Source: Siphonodentalium dalli
Taxonomy: Eukaryota > Mollusca > Scaphopoda > Gadilida > Siphonodentaliidae
DNA length: 64,000 nucleotides
Assembly: GCA_032622095.1 (NCBI GenBank)
Contig: CP136069.1
Location: forward strand, 161,683,043 to 161,747,042
Direction: 5' to 3'
A model generated the notes under the pieces. That model did no database searches. It had not been told where the DNA came from and worked only from the letters and a program-made list of their open reading frames with translations. The position numbers and the translations under genes are program-made. Each line of letters starts with the position of its first letter. The first letter of the stretch is position 1. This document shows positions 1-12,029 of this stretch, piece after piece.

Positions 1-1276
1 ATGGTGCTATATATTGGCTAAATATTCTCAGTTTAAACGAAATGTTGATGCGCATAAATATTAGCTACATGTGCCAGACACAGAGCGAGATTTTGAGTTG
101 CTTATATCAGTCGAGGAGTCTGTTATAAAACCCTTGTCAGATGTGAAGTATTGGGAGGATCCTGAAAAGTCTTTTGCTACTAACTGCATTTTCTTGTATA
201 TCAGAAGAAACTATATTTGACTGCACACTGTGACCACTATTTTTGAACAGGCCTTCCATATCTCTTGACAAATTGTAACTTTTTGTGGAAACTGTATTGA
301 ATGGAACATACTCAATTTTCTTATAATATATATGCAATCCTCTGACGGTTCGGGATCTATCAGTTTGCACAAATATGTGTATCTCTTCAATAGAATGATA
401 AATATACGTTTAATGCCTCTTCTGTGTATCTCTTTTTGCTAGCTCATTTTGTGATGCCCTGATTGCTATTCCCATATAAATATGACAGTTAAGAAGATAT
501 AATTGTTCAAGTGACTTAAGTGGGTCACCATATGTCGGGATTGTGAAATGTGAACGTCCAAAACTATGTAAAATGATATGGAGATGGCCTGGGTGACTCG
601 TATATAACTTATATGTGGATAAAGGCGAATATCAATCTTATCAATGATAGTGCATATCCGCTCGCCATCCGCGACGCAAACGACACCAAATGTTATATAA
701 TTCATGGTATATCATTAGAGAAAAACGTGTATGAATTCGGTGGAAATTGGTGCCAAATAAATTTGTACCAGCGATTGCCTCTTTGGACATATTTAAACCA
801 CTCCCATTAGACTCATGGGTGCATGATATACTGGCGATGATTATATATATGTTTGGTGGTAATCAGCAACTGAACAAATTCTGAGAATAGTTATGACCCA
901 TATCTCTCACCCAACCGACAGCAATTTGACGTCTTTAAATCACACGACGATATTCCTCGTATCATAGAGAAGAATAATATATCAATTTGGTGGAAATCTG
1001 GGCTAAAATAGTTTATTAAATCAATTGTTGATGCAACGTTGACTCGAACAACGCCATATTGCGAAGGTGATTATGTATTCGTTTGGTGGAAATCGGCGAC
1101 AGAACTATTTCACGATATATTTTTTATTTTGCCGACCTCCCCTTTTTCTTCCCCTGACACCAACAGCGTCATTTTAGAAAATATTTACCCGCATCGTTAT
1201 CTTCCTTGTAAACAGCTACCCCTCTTGGAACGTCTTGGTGCCATCTCGATTGTACCGCGTGAAGTTATATATAGAA

Positions 1277-1313
1277 CACACACAGACAGACAGAAAGACA
1301 GACAGACAGACAG
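1277..1313 (+). repeat. CAGA microsatellite
   Basis: An imperfect run of CAGA/CAGACAGA at the end of one group of the surrounding repeat. A longer, purer run is at 2819-2858 and a remnant near 3807-3818. Its fixed position relative to the repeat suggests it is the tail of the element. Confidence 0.8.
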
Positions 1314-2818
1314 CACGATTTGATTTCTTGTATCATTTGAGAAGAACATGTCTGAATTTGATGGTAATTAGTACTAAAAATATTGTGTATCAGTCTTGGT
1401 GACCCACCCGTCCCTATTTCAGTCTCAATCTGCACACACTAAGACTCATTAGATATTAGAGATGCATATATATGAAATTGGTGAAAATTGGCGAGTATAT
1501 CAATTCGTATCAAATTTAAGGTCCCCATATCTCTCACCCATAGTGCACACATTTGGTGTATCTAAACGACACGATAAGATTCCTCGTATCACAGAGAAGA
1601 ATATGTATCAATCTGGTGGAAATCGGCACTAACCATATAGATATAATTTGTTGTGTCCCTCTCATCTATATTCATCACTGACTTGAATGGCCCTACTTAT
1701 GACATCCTTAAACCACACGATTATACTCCTGATATCATGGAGATGATTGTTTATAAGTTTGGTGATGATCGGCGACTAACCAATTTTTTTTAAATAAAAT
1801 TTGGTGCCAATCCACACCCCATCTCTCAAACAAACAGCACCACTATGGCGTCTTTAAATCACACGATTAGATTCCTCGTATCTTGGATAAGAACGTGTAT
1901 CAATTTGGTGGAAATTGGCGCAAAAAAATTGTGCATCAATTTTGGTGCCCCTGTCCCTTTCAATGCAACCCTGACTCGAATGAGGCCACATTTGACATAT
2001 ATAAGCAACACCATTAGACTCCTCATACCATGGGGATGATTTTGTATAAGTGTGGTGGCAATCGGCGACTAAACCAATTATTATCAAATGTAGTGCCCAC
2101 CCCTCCCAATCTCTCAACCAAAAGACAACAATTTGGCGCTGTTAAAGCGCACAATTTGATTCCTTGTATAATGAAGAAGAATATATATAAATTTGGTGGA
2201 GATCGGCGCTAAAATTAGTTTTTCAATTTTGGTGCCCCTCTCCCCTTCCGTGCATCCCTGACTCGAACGACGCCACTTTAAAACCACACCGTTGGTTTTT
2301 TCATATCATTGGTTTGGCGTTGTTAATTCGCACAATTAGATTCCTTATATCATGTAGAAGAATATATATCAATTTGGTGGAGATCGGCGCTAAAATTAGT
2401 TTTTCAATTTTGGTGCCCCTCTCCCCTTCCGTGCATCCCTGACTCGAATGACGCCACTTTTAAACCACACCGTTGGTTTTTTCATATCATGGGGATGATT
2501 ATATATAAGTTTGGTGGAAATCGGCGACAGAAAAAAAATCTGCCCCTCTCCCTTCCGGGCACCCCTGACGCGAACGGCGCGACTATTGCCATATTTAAAC
2601 CACACCATTAGATTCCTCATATCATGGGGATTATTATGTATAAGTTTGGTGGCAATCGGCGACATTTTTTTTTCCTGCCCCTCCCTCTTTTCTGTCCCTG
2701 ACAACAACGGCGTCACTTTAGAAAATTCTAACCCCGACCATTATCTTTCTCGTAAAAAGCTACTCCTAGTAGACCCCTTTGGCATCATCTAGATGGTCCC
2801 CTGTGAATTTCTATAGAA

Positions 2819-2819
2819 C

Positions 2820-2858
<39 letters not shown>
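2819..2858 (+). repeat. CAGA microsatellite
   Basis: About ten CAGA units, followed by 'cattcgcaaatatag'. It occupies the same relative position as the run at 1277-1313. Confidence 0.85.
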
Positions 2859-3845
2859 TTCGCAAATATAGATATATATGCGCCATTCTAATATGCCATC
2901 CTCTTGTGGTTCAATGTCCCTCATTTTGCAAGCATGTGTATATGTTAGAATGATAAATATGTATCTAATGCTTTCTTCTGTTTGTCTGGTTTTGCTAGCG
3001 CACTATATAATGTCCTGATTCCAGTCCCTATATAAATATGACAGTTGCGAAGATATAATTGTTCAAGTGACTTAATTAAGTCACCAAATATCGCGGTTGT
3101 GAAATGTTAACGCCAAACACTCCTTAGAACGAATTATGATGATGACTATCTATAATTTTGGTGGAAATCGGCGACTAAAACATTTTTATCAAAGTCACCC
3201 ATCTCTCCACCCGTGACCCAAAGGGCACATATGTGGCGTCTTTAACCCACATGATTTGATTCATCATATCATTGGAGAAGAAAGTGTATGCATTTGGTGG
3301 AAATTAGTTCTAAACATTTTTGAATCAGCTTTTAAACAACACAATTAGACTCATTATAGCAGATATGAGTATATATAAGTTTGGTGGCAATCGACAACAA
3401 AACAAATTCTTATCAAACTTAGTGCCCCCCATCTCTCACCCAAACGGCACCAAATTGGCGTCTTTAAATCACACGATTAGTATCCTCGTATCATGGAGAA
3501 GAATATGTATCAATTTGGTGGAAATCGATGCTAAGAATAGCTTATTATAACCAATTTATGTGCCCCTCTCCACATCCGTGCACCCCTGAATCGAACGGAT
3601 CCATATAAACTATGGAGATGATTATGTATAATTTTGGTGAAAATCGGCGACAAAAAAGCTGCCCTCCCCGTTTTCTGCCACCGACACCAACAGCATCAAT
3701 TTAGAACATTTTAACCCGCATCCTTATCTTCCTTGTACAAAGTTACCCATGTTAGACCCCTTTCGTGCTATCTAAAGGGTCCCCCGTGAAGTGATATAGA
3801 ACATAGACAGACATTCGCAAATATATAGGCACCACATGTGGCGTC

Positions 3846-6722
3846 TGATTGATTGATTGATTTATTTTTGATATAAAGACATACACGTATATTGTTTTAA
3901 CAGGTTACAAATATAATAAATTACAAGCAAATAAAAAGGAGTTTTTAACATAATTTCAGTTTTTAGGCTATATAAGAAATCGCAAATTTTGAAACAAAAA
4001 TGAGGCTGTAAAGAAGTCAAAGTGAATACCAATGGTATGATGGCTGAAATTTAGAAAAAAATCGTAGAGTACATGTACGGCTAGATATCGGGGATGGCAC
4101 AAAAAGCACTCGAAGGCTTAATTCCATTGTGGTCCCCTGATATGCTACCGGCCACGAGGCAGACAATATAGTTACCACAAAATTCTCCATTTTGATACTA
4201 AAAAATAATGGTAATGACATCAATGTTAATATATTGATATTTTACATTGATAAAGCCATCATCAATGTGGATAAAATAATTTATCATCATAAGTGCTACA
4301 TTTACAAGTAATCTTATGATTGTGAATATGTTTATTTTAAAAGAAATGATCTTTTTACCGACCAGGTGGATGAGACGCCTGGCAGATCCATTTAACATAA
4401 CAAGTCTGACACTCGTCTCATTCACCGGGTCTATGAATACTGACCGATATAATATTATATTAATATTAGTGCTGCTGCAAGAGGTGCCTGTGGGATCTGT
4501 GTCGGTTCGGTGACTTTGTAAATGATGGATACGCACCACTGCATATACGCACCACTGCCATGTATGGCCGGTTTTGGACTGGTCTGTCCATGACCGAAAG
4601 ATGGAAACCCGAAATACAGGCAGCAGTAACAATATATGCAGAGATGAGTAATTGATTGGCAAAAGTTTTGTCACAGTTTCAATTCAGTAGTACAGAAAGG
4701 GATCTTCCTCTCGGTCCTTCAGTTTAGATAAGAGATGTTTTTTTATGCAAAATTTCCGGTACTTGATGTCAATGGGTAGATGTACAGTTTTGTCAAGTCT
4801 ATTCCAGAGTCTTATTCCTGTGTAGAAAAAAGACTTTTTCCCATAACAACTTACATGAGGGAGGATGAATTTCAGTTTACCTGTCCGGGTTTCAGATTGA
4901 TCAGCCTCATTGTCCGAAACATTTATATCCCCTTCTTTATTTGATCGTTTGAAATGTTCATTAAAATATACTGGGGCTTGCTTATCTGAGATCTTCATAA
5001 CCATTGTCAATTTCATAAAGTTAACTCTTTCACATACCGGCAGCCAATCTACTTTTAGAAATTCCGAATAGCCAATATGTGTCCTACAATTTAGATCTAA
5101 AATGTATCTTACTAGCCTATTCTGGGTTGCTTGTAATCAGATCTTTGTTCTCTGCGTTAGACTAGTGTACCAAAAGCTTGAACTATAGTCAAAATGACAT
5201 TGAATGAGGGCCAAGGATAGAGTTCTTTTGCAGTATTGGTTCAGGTCAGATGCCTTTCTGTACAAGAATTTCAACTTAGAGTTTGCCTTCTGCTGCCATT
5301 AGCTCACCATTAAGGTGGTGGTCTAAAATGGCCCCGAGATATGTTACGGAGTCACTGGGTCTGATGCTCAAACCATCACAGCAAACACTCAGCTGGGATT
5401 TTTTTTTCAATTTATGTGGTGATCCGAAAAGAATTGATTCTGTTTTTCCCAGGTGTAAAGATAGTTTATTATCCACCAGCCAAGCGCTCAGTTTGCTCAG
5501 TTCTACGCTGATAGTTTGTTCAATGATGTGCACATCAGATCCAGCGACAATAAGGGCAGAGTCATCTGCATATAAGAGGAGTTGACAAGACACAGCCATG
5601 GAAGCATCGTTAACATACAGTAAAAACAGTAGAGGACCTAAAATATACCCCTGGGGTACGCCACAGGAAATATCTTCAAAATCGGATAATGTACCATTTA
5701 CATCAACAGCTTGGGATCTCCCATTCAGGTAGCTGTGAAACCAAAGAAGTGCTCTTTCATCCAAACCGATAACCTTAAGTTTTTTGCAATAAAATTGCAT
5801 GATCCACTGTATCAAACGCCTTTTGAAGGTCTATCAGGACCATACCTGTAAGGTTACCCTTGTCCATCTCACTACGAATTTTATCTGTGAGGTATAACAG
5901 ACATGTGTCTGTTGAAAACCCTGACCTAAAACCAGATTGGTAGCCATATAATAAATTTTGTTTTTGTAAATATTCCTCAAGTTGTTGTATACAATTCTTT
6001 CTATTATTTTTGAGGCTAAATTAAGTACGGAGACATGTCTGTAATTTCCAGGCTGTGTCTTCTCCCCCTTCTTATAGATTGGTACGACCCTAGGTCTTTT
6101 GAGCTCTTCTGGGACATGCCCATTGTGAATAGAAAGATTCACTATGTGGGTGAGTGGAGATGTTAAAACAGCAGCACCATCCTTCAAAAACCTTGCCGGT
6201 ATCCCATCGGGGCCCGTGGCTTTGGATGAGCACAGACTTTCTAGTATCTTATGAACTTCATCTTCATCAACAACATGGAGTTTAAGTTTGTTGATGGGAT
6301 CTACTTTGCTTCTATAGTAGTTAACAAGAGTCAAGTTGTTGAAGATACCAGGAGCCTTTGGGAGTTTATTCAGAAGATTAGATGCTATATTGCAAAAGAA
6401 ATTATTGAATTCTTTAGCAATGGTCACTGCATTAAAGCAAACTTCTTCATTGATCGTTAGAGCATAGTTAGTTTTGTTACTGGTTTTTTTTATGGACAAC
6501 CAAGTTTTTTCAAAGATTTCCATAGCTCTTTAGGTCTGTTTCTATTTGCATCTAATTGTTGGGTAAAATATGTTAACTTTGCATCCCGTATCATATGTTG
6601 GGCTTTATTTCTCAGGTTTTTATAAGACTCTAAGTCAGTAATTTCTTTTGACTTTCTGTATTTATGAAGCATTAAGTTTCTATCTTTAATAGTTGTTAGA
6701 ATGTCTGAGCTCATCCATTCCT
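3846..6722 (-). mobile_element. 5'-truncated CR1/L2-type LINE insertion
   Basis: An antisense non-LTR retrotransposon whose 3' end carries a short (AATC)n tail, seen on the + strand as TGATTGATTGATTGATT. Such microsatellite tails are usual in the CR1/L2 group. It sits inside the older repeat: the left flank ends in 'gtggcgtc' and the right flank resumes 'gtctttaaccc'. An uninterrupted relative of that join is at about 3235-3250. CGTC at 3842-3845 and 6723-6726 is a likely 4-bp target-site duplication. The 5' part (endonuclease and ORF1) is absent, so this is a truncated copy. About 0.8 kb of 3' UTR lies at 3846-4681. Confidence 0.75.
4682..6722 (-). pseudogene. LINE ORF2 remnant: reverse transcriptase and C-terminal domain
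   Basis: Read on the minus strand from 6722 down to 4682. In order: a basic pre-RT region ending in LWKSLKKLG; the RT fingers with 'ATGPDGIPARFLK' and 'VPIYKKG'; then, after a frameshift near 5815-5850, the palm with GVPQG and the catalytic box YADD at 5561-5572; and a thumb/C-terminal part with the 'RLWNRLD' pattern common in CR1/L2 and Jockey-like elements. A further frame change separates the piece ending near 5276 from the one beginning near 5016. The enzyme would copy element RNA by target-primed reverse transcription, but this copy has at least two frame breaks and no endonuclease, so it is dead. The exact clade is uncertain. Confidence 0.8.
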
Positions 6723-6726
6723 CGTC

Positions 6727-7490
6727 TTTAACCCACATGATTTGATTCCTCGTATCACTGGAGAAGAAAGTGTATCAATTTGATGGAAATCGACGCTAGA
6801 AATATATTTATAACTGTTGTTCCCCTCTCCCAATTATGTGCACCCCATTCGTCACAGTGTTCATTTCACATTGTCATATGTTTTTCTTAGATATGGACTT
6901 TGTGTTTGTTGAATATGGGTTCGAAAATATAGATTGTAAAAACTTCTATAAATTTCACATTTCGTATTTCTAACATAAACCACCACGAATTATACTCTTC
7001 AAATGTTGCATCAATGGGTTTGGTTACTGTGATTACTAATAAAAGTGAACATAATCCTTTATTTTGACTCCATCAAATTTGGGCGAAATTGGGTTAGCAA
7101 AGTCCTTACGATGGAGGTCAAGTGACCAATTTTTAATAGCGATTTACACGCAAATCTGCGGAACTTGCACCTACTTCTAAGTGTGATTTGAAGTAGTATT
7201 GGAAACAACATGTATTTATCTGGCGGTCCGCTTGAAACTTGTTTCATTATAATGTTGGTGTATTTATTTTTGAATTTTATATTGATTCTTCAAATGTAGG
7301 TCAAGTGATGTAATTCCATAAACAAATTCTCAAAAATATATTTATTGCAAAATTGTATAAGATAAATAACTGTTGTTTCCAATACCACAGCAAGTCATAC
7401 TCAGAAGTATGTGCAACTCTGTAACTTTTGCAGTGCATATTTGCATGGAAATCCCCATTCAAAATTGTTCACTTGACCTCCCCCATAAAA
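6727..7490. repeat. AT-rich non-coding DNA with a diverged direct repeat
   Basis: After a last fragment of the CAGA-tailed family (to about 6850), the segment at about 6885-7120 is related in direct orientation to 8035-8245. Both contain 'atatggactttgtgtttgttg' (here shortened), 'gttactgtgattactaat' and 'caaagtcctt'. No coding signal was seen. Confidence 0.5.
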
Positions 7491-7497
7491 AAAAATT

Positions 7498-8075
7498 TGT
7501 TCGAACCCAAATCCAACCAACACAAAATCAAATTCTAAGAAAAAAATATGGAAATGTGTACTGAATACCGTGAAGAAGGATTGACAATAAATTTATATTC
7601 ATATTTACCAAGTGTTCTTAGAAAAATTTACTTAGAACCAGTTGTTTACAAATGATATATTCACTTCCCGAACTATAAGCTTACTGTGAGCTGGCAGCAG
7701 TTGGTTAACTATTCACAGTGGTGAGTTGATAACATAATTTTCTAAGCTTCTATTTATCGCACCACCCTGTAACCACTAAATAGGTCACCAATCGTGGAAT
7801 AATCCCTTGTGGTCCAGTGGTCACACAGGCTTATAAAAATCCCAGCTACACTGGACACAGGGTCACCCATAATCCACCCATCAAGTGTCATCTTCTAGAC
7901 AGCATTACTGAGAAAGTAAATCTACCATGTGTAAACAAGTGGTTCTGAGTAAATTTTTCAAAGAACGCGTGTAAACATAAATGTTTATTGTTCATCATTC
8001 TTCACAGTGTTCAGTACATTCCCATATTTTGTTCTTAGATATGGACTTTGTGTTTGTTGGATTTGGGTTTGAAAA
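7498..8075. repeat. Fold-back (long inverted repeat) element
   Basis: The segment at about 7498-7660 reappears inverted at about 7915-8075. Matching landmarks are 'aaccagttgtttacaaatg' against 'catgtgtaaacaagtggtt', and 'acccaaatccaac' against 'gttggatttgggt'. The arms are about 150-160 bp and diverged; the centre is about 255 bp. No transposase is present, so it is probably a MITE-like or fold-back element. Confidence 0.65.
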
Positions 8076-8339
8076 AAATAATTTTTAAAACGTCTATAAA
8101 GTTCACATTTTGATTTTTCTAAGATAATCAATCATGAAGTATACTCTTAAAACGGTGCTTTGTTACTGTGATTACTAATATAAATGAACACATTGTCACT
8201 CCATCATTTTTTGGGGGAAATGGGTTGACAAAGTCCTTGAAGGATACCTAATTCGATTTTGTTGAATTATGACAGACGAGTTTCTGATATTTGGGAAAGG
8301 GTTGAGGAAGTTGATTTAAATAACCCCATTAATATAGTG

Positions 8340-8690
8340 TTGAAGTATATGGTACTCACCACTCCACGAAGTCGTTGAAGCTGAACGCGGACGTCTTAGC
8401 TTTCCAACCTCTAGAACAAGTCACAAAATGAACGATTATGTTTCAGCCTCAAAAGTCAGAGTCACGCGATGAAAGATCCCGTCACGGTTAACCTGAGATG
8501 TCCCACGTGAGAGTCAAACGAAATAACCGAAGATGTTTCAGCCACCCCCTATAGTCAGAGTCACACAAAATAACCGCAGAAATCTTAGCTACCCAAACTC
8601 TAGATTGAGAGATGCACAGAATAACCGCATATGCCGTAGCTACCCCACACGTCACAGAATGCACGATCCATGCACACCGCCGACTTTATC
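8340..8690 (+). repeat. Diverged short tandem repeats
   Basis: Phrases such as 'agtcagagtcac', 'aataaccg' and 'ttagctacccc/ttcagccaccc' recur at intervals of roughly 60-75 bp. They are too diverged for a precise unit to be given. It is less AT-rich than its surroundings. From here to about 9480 nothing else was recognised. Confidence 0.4.
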
Positions 8691-9487
8691 GGCAGCAATC
8701 CCCGGATATCTATTGATGAGCATAATGAATTCAAAGAAACTCATTTCTTTGTTATCATAAGTAAGGATATGACGGGCAGAATCTATGTCGAGTATAAACA
8801 CCTTCCATTCGTGTCATAAACTCAAGAGCGTGCTTCGCTCGTATTCCATCCAGCGTATATCCGCGTATCAACGTATAAAGGTGTGTTCAATAAATGTCTC
8901 CAATCGCATCAACGCCTCCTGCATGACGAGTGTAAAGACTATATATTATGGCTCAATTAAATTAAATTATACGAAAACAGATGTGGAACTTTAAACATTG
9001 TTTGATGGGCTGAGCGCGAAATTTTCGTATTCTTTATTTATTCCCCGCGATGTGAAGCATTGCCCATAACAAGCTGCGTGATTTGATTGCGAAAGGGTGT
9101 CCCAACGCGTATCCACCTGTGATCACGGGACACCGTAATACGATATAACAAAACGCTCTCATTAAGTCGCTTCCTCCAACACCATCATAGATTTGCATTC
9201 ACCCACATATAAATAGTCGAATTTTTAGGGGGGGGGGGGCTGAGACATTTTGCCCGAATTGTTTACATGATATAGTCATGGTTGTAACAAAGTTTTTGTA
9301 GAATGGCTGAATACGAGGGCAGAGGAGCCTCCATAAGTTTGGTAACTTGTTTTTATGTGTCCACGCCATTCTGTACTAACATCCATTGTTATGTAAAAGT
9401 TATGTGTATACGTGGGTCACAACAAACCCGAACGTTGGTTGTTGGCCTGCTGTTAGTGATGGCTACTGATTTTGTTATCCTGCTCTG

Positions 9488-9763
9488 AACTCTGATTTCA
9501 AGGTAATCCCTTCTGACTTGAGTCTGGTTATAAATGGTTCCGCGCTGGATGGTGTTCTGATTCCATAATGATCCCGTTTAGAAGACAAGTTCACAAGCAC
9601 GAGCGTATGAGCGTTATCTGGTCTCCGGGTCCGTGTCACATTGATGGTCACAGTTACCTCCGGGATGGTGTTAACCAGGTCCGCGAACCAACAAACTCTC
9701 CCGTCATCACTATCGTTATCAATTGGCGGAAGTCGGTTTTGTTGGTGTCTAACACAGCATCAG
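9488..9763 (-). other. Coding-like open stretch, unrecognised
   Basis: On the minus strand about 90 codons are open with no start codon, containing phrases such as 'CWFADLVNTIPEVTVTINV' and 'AHTLVLVNLSSKRDHYGIR'. Base composition is more GC-rich than the neighbourhood and the amino-acid mix is protein-like. That would fit an exon or a transposon coding fragment. No family was recognised, no clear splice sites were found, and opposite-strand frames are also partly open, so this is a weak call. Confidence 0.2.
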
Positions 9764-10139
9764 ATCGGAGTCATTCGTAGAAGGGAATTATTGACCAAAC
9801 GAATACGATTTGGGAGAAAGTCATTCAACTGTGCTTGTTGTCACCATGAAGTAAGATATTGGCTGCGGACACACGTACCACAGTAGCGATGTCATAGTAG
9901 GTGTGACACTTTATTATGGTGGAGTTTGGCGGCAATTGGTTGTCACAATTCTGTGCCATGGCTAGGCATGTTGGCCGCTGAATTTCCGCACATTGGGTCC
10001 GCTTTTCACCCAGTCTTATTAAAACTAGACCTAATTTTCATTACTTTCAACTTGAGAGTGACTGTAAGGAAACCTTGGTCTAGTTATTACTAGACTACAT
10101 TTCACCATGGTTGATATCTATTCATTGCTTTTTGATATT

Positions 10140-11005
10140 ATCTATATATATATTTGCGAATGTCTGTCTGTCTGTCTGTGTGTTCTATAGAAATTCACAG
10201 GGGACCATCTAGACAACACCAAAGGGGTCTACTACGGGTAACTTTTTACGAGAAAGATAATGGTGAGGGTTAGGATATTCTAAAATGAGGCCGTTGTTGT
10301 CAGGGGCAGAAAAGGGGGAGGGGCAGAAAAAAAAATTGTCGCCGATTGCCACGAAACTTATATATAATCATCACCATGATATAAGGAATCTGATGGTGTG
10401 GTTTAAATATATCAAGAGTGGCACCGTTCGAGTCAGGGGTGCACGGAAGGGGAGAGGGGCACCAAAATTTTAAACTAAGTTTAGCACCGAGTGATGGCAT
10501 CTAGATGGCACCAAACGGTCTACATGGGGTAACTTTTTACTAGAAAGATAATGGTGTGGGTTAGAATTTTCTAAAGTGACGCCGTTGTCAGGGGCAGAAC
10601 AGGGGAGGAATAGAAAAAATGTTTGTCGCCGATTGCCATAAAACTTTTATATAATCATGCCCATGATATGAGGAATCTAATGGTGTTGTTTAAATATGTC
10701 AAACGTGGCGCAATTCGCGTCAGGGGTGCACGGAAGGGGAGATGGGCGCCAAAATTGATAAAGCGAATTTTAGCGACGATTTCCACCAAATTGATAAATA
10801 TTCTTCTCCATGATACAAGGAATCTAATTGTGCGATTTAAAGACTCCAAATTGCTGTCGTTTTGATGAAAGATTGTGGGAGGAGCACTCAATCAATTAGA
10901 TAAGAATGTGTTTAGTCGCCGATTGCCACCACACGTATACATTATCATCCCCATGGTATGAGGAGTCTAATGGTGTGGCTTAAATATGTCAAAAGTGGTG
11001 TTTCC
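10140..11005 (-). repeat. Inverted copy of the CAGA-tailed repeat family
   Basis: The segment starts with 'tatatatttgcgaatgtc' and a GTCT run, the reverse complement of the tails at 1.3, 2.9 and 3.8 kb. It continues with reverse-complemented monomers ('gtcgccgattgccac', 'ggaatctaatggtgtgg'). At least three monomers can be followed to about 11005. The apparent open frames here are repeat sequence, not genes. Confidence 0.7.
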
Positions 11006-11099
11006 TGCATAAAAATAAGAGGGGGGTTTTATTATTGGGTCTATAATCCCTAAATTGGCTTTGAAATCTGAAATGGAGGTTGCTTTGATTATATACACA

Positions 11100-12020
11100 G
11101 GTAATTTGTTCCATTCCAGAACAACAGATGGGAGAAATGACTGTTTAAAATGCTCAGTATTAGCGAACTAGGAATACAATTTATTTGGAAATATAAGGTT
11201 ATAATCCGATCGTTCTCTGGAGCGTGCTGGTAGGAGATATGTCAGATACAAAGGTGCGTCTTCATTGATAATTCTGTAAATTGCTTGCAAATGGCGATGT
11301 TGCCTACGCCTGTATAGTGTACGCCAACCTACATCAAGACATAACTTGTTAAGTGATACTGAACGATTTAGGCCGGTTACGATTCTAGCGGCGTCTTTAT
11401 GTATTCGGTAGAGTTTTTCCAATAAATAATCAGGTGCTGAATCCCATACGACGTCATAATCCAAAATAGGAAGGATATACGCATTGTAAAAACTTTCGAG
11501 TGTCTTTCTATCAAGATCGTTTTTAAATTTCCTCAATTGTGATAGTCTAGAAGCAGCTTTGTTTGCTGTGTATTCTATTTGTTTGTTCCATTTTAAATTT
11601 GATTGAAATTCAAGACCAAGGTGCTTATGCGATTCGTCAAAGGAAATAGTTTCGTCCTGGAATATTAAATCTGGGGAGTTATCTTGAGGCATGAATGACA
11701 AGGATTTTGCCTTGGTTTTATTGGATTGAACGAAACTAACCAGTTATCGGCCCATATACTGACCCTTTTGAAGTCCTCGTTTAGTTCTGATTGTAGGGTG
11801 TTAAGATTGAAGTGAGAAGCTGTGAGACATGTGTCATCAGCATACATTCTAACCGTTGATGTGAGGATCTCTGGTAGGTCATTAATGCATATTAAAATAG
11901 GAAAAGCCCAAGGAATAATCCTTGGGGAACGCCCGCTGTGGTGGTTTCAAAGTCAGAATAAGTGTTATTGATTCGGACCCTTTGCTTCCTGTTAGTGAGA
12001 CAGTCCTCCGGCTATTTAGA
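11100..12020 (-). pseudogene. Second non-LTR retrotransposon fragment (RT palm to C-terminus)
   Basis: On the minus strand a GVPQG-like box (near 11910-11935) is followed by YADDT (YADD at 11833-11844), then 'SELNEDFKRVSIWADNWLV', a frame break near 11680, and a C-terminal region with 'HLGLEFQSNLKWNKQI' and 'AAIRSRLSQLRK'-like sequence. This order is that of Jockey/CR1-type LINE ORF2 proteins. The sequence differs from the LINE at 3.8-6.7 kb, so it is another family. The fingers, endonuclease and ORF1 are missing and the frame is broken at least twice. The 3' boundary is not defined; similarity to coding sequence stops near 11170. Confidence 0.7.
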
Positions 12021-12029
12021 AAGCGACCT

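Larger units (their letters stand above)
440..3845 (+). repeat. Diverged clustered repeat family with CAGA tails
   Basis: The stretch is built from imperfect copies of one motif. Each has a phrase like TTTGGTGGAAATCGGCG preceded by a 'cacgattagattcctcgtat'-like segment, alternating with a half-unit containing 'gggatgattatatataag'. A C-rich piece lies between them. The monomer is roughly 280-300 bp made of two related halves. At least three groups end in a CAGA microsatellite followed by 'acattcgcaaatatata' (near 1313, 2870 and 3815), which looks like an element's 3' end. No protein is recognisable; short open frames here fall in repeated sequence and are not genes. The family returns in inverted orientation at 10.14-11.0 kb. 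It could be a non-autonomous retroelement or a decayed satellite. Confidence 0.7.

Noticed and set aside
1845-2792. Overlapping + and - frames of 60-106 codons
   Set aside because: They coincide with monomers of the CAGA-tailed repeat and show no protein family.
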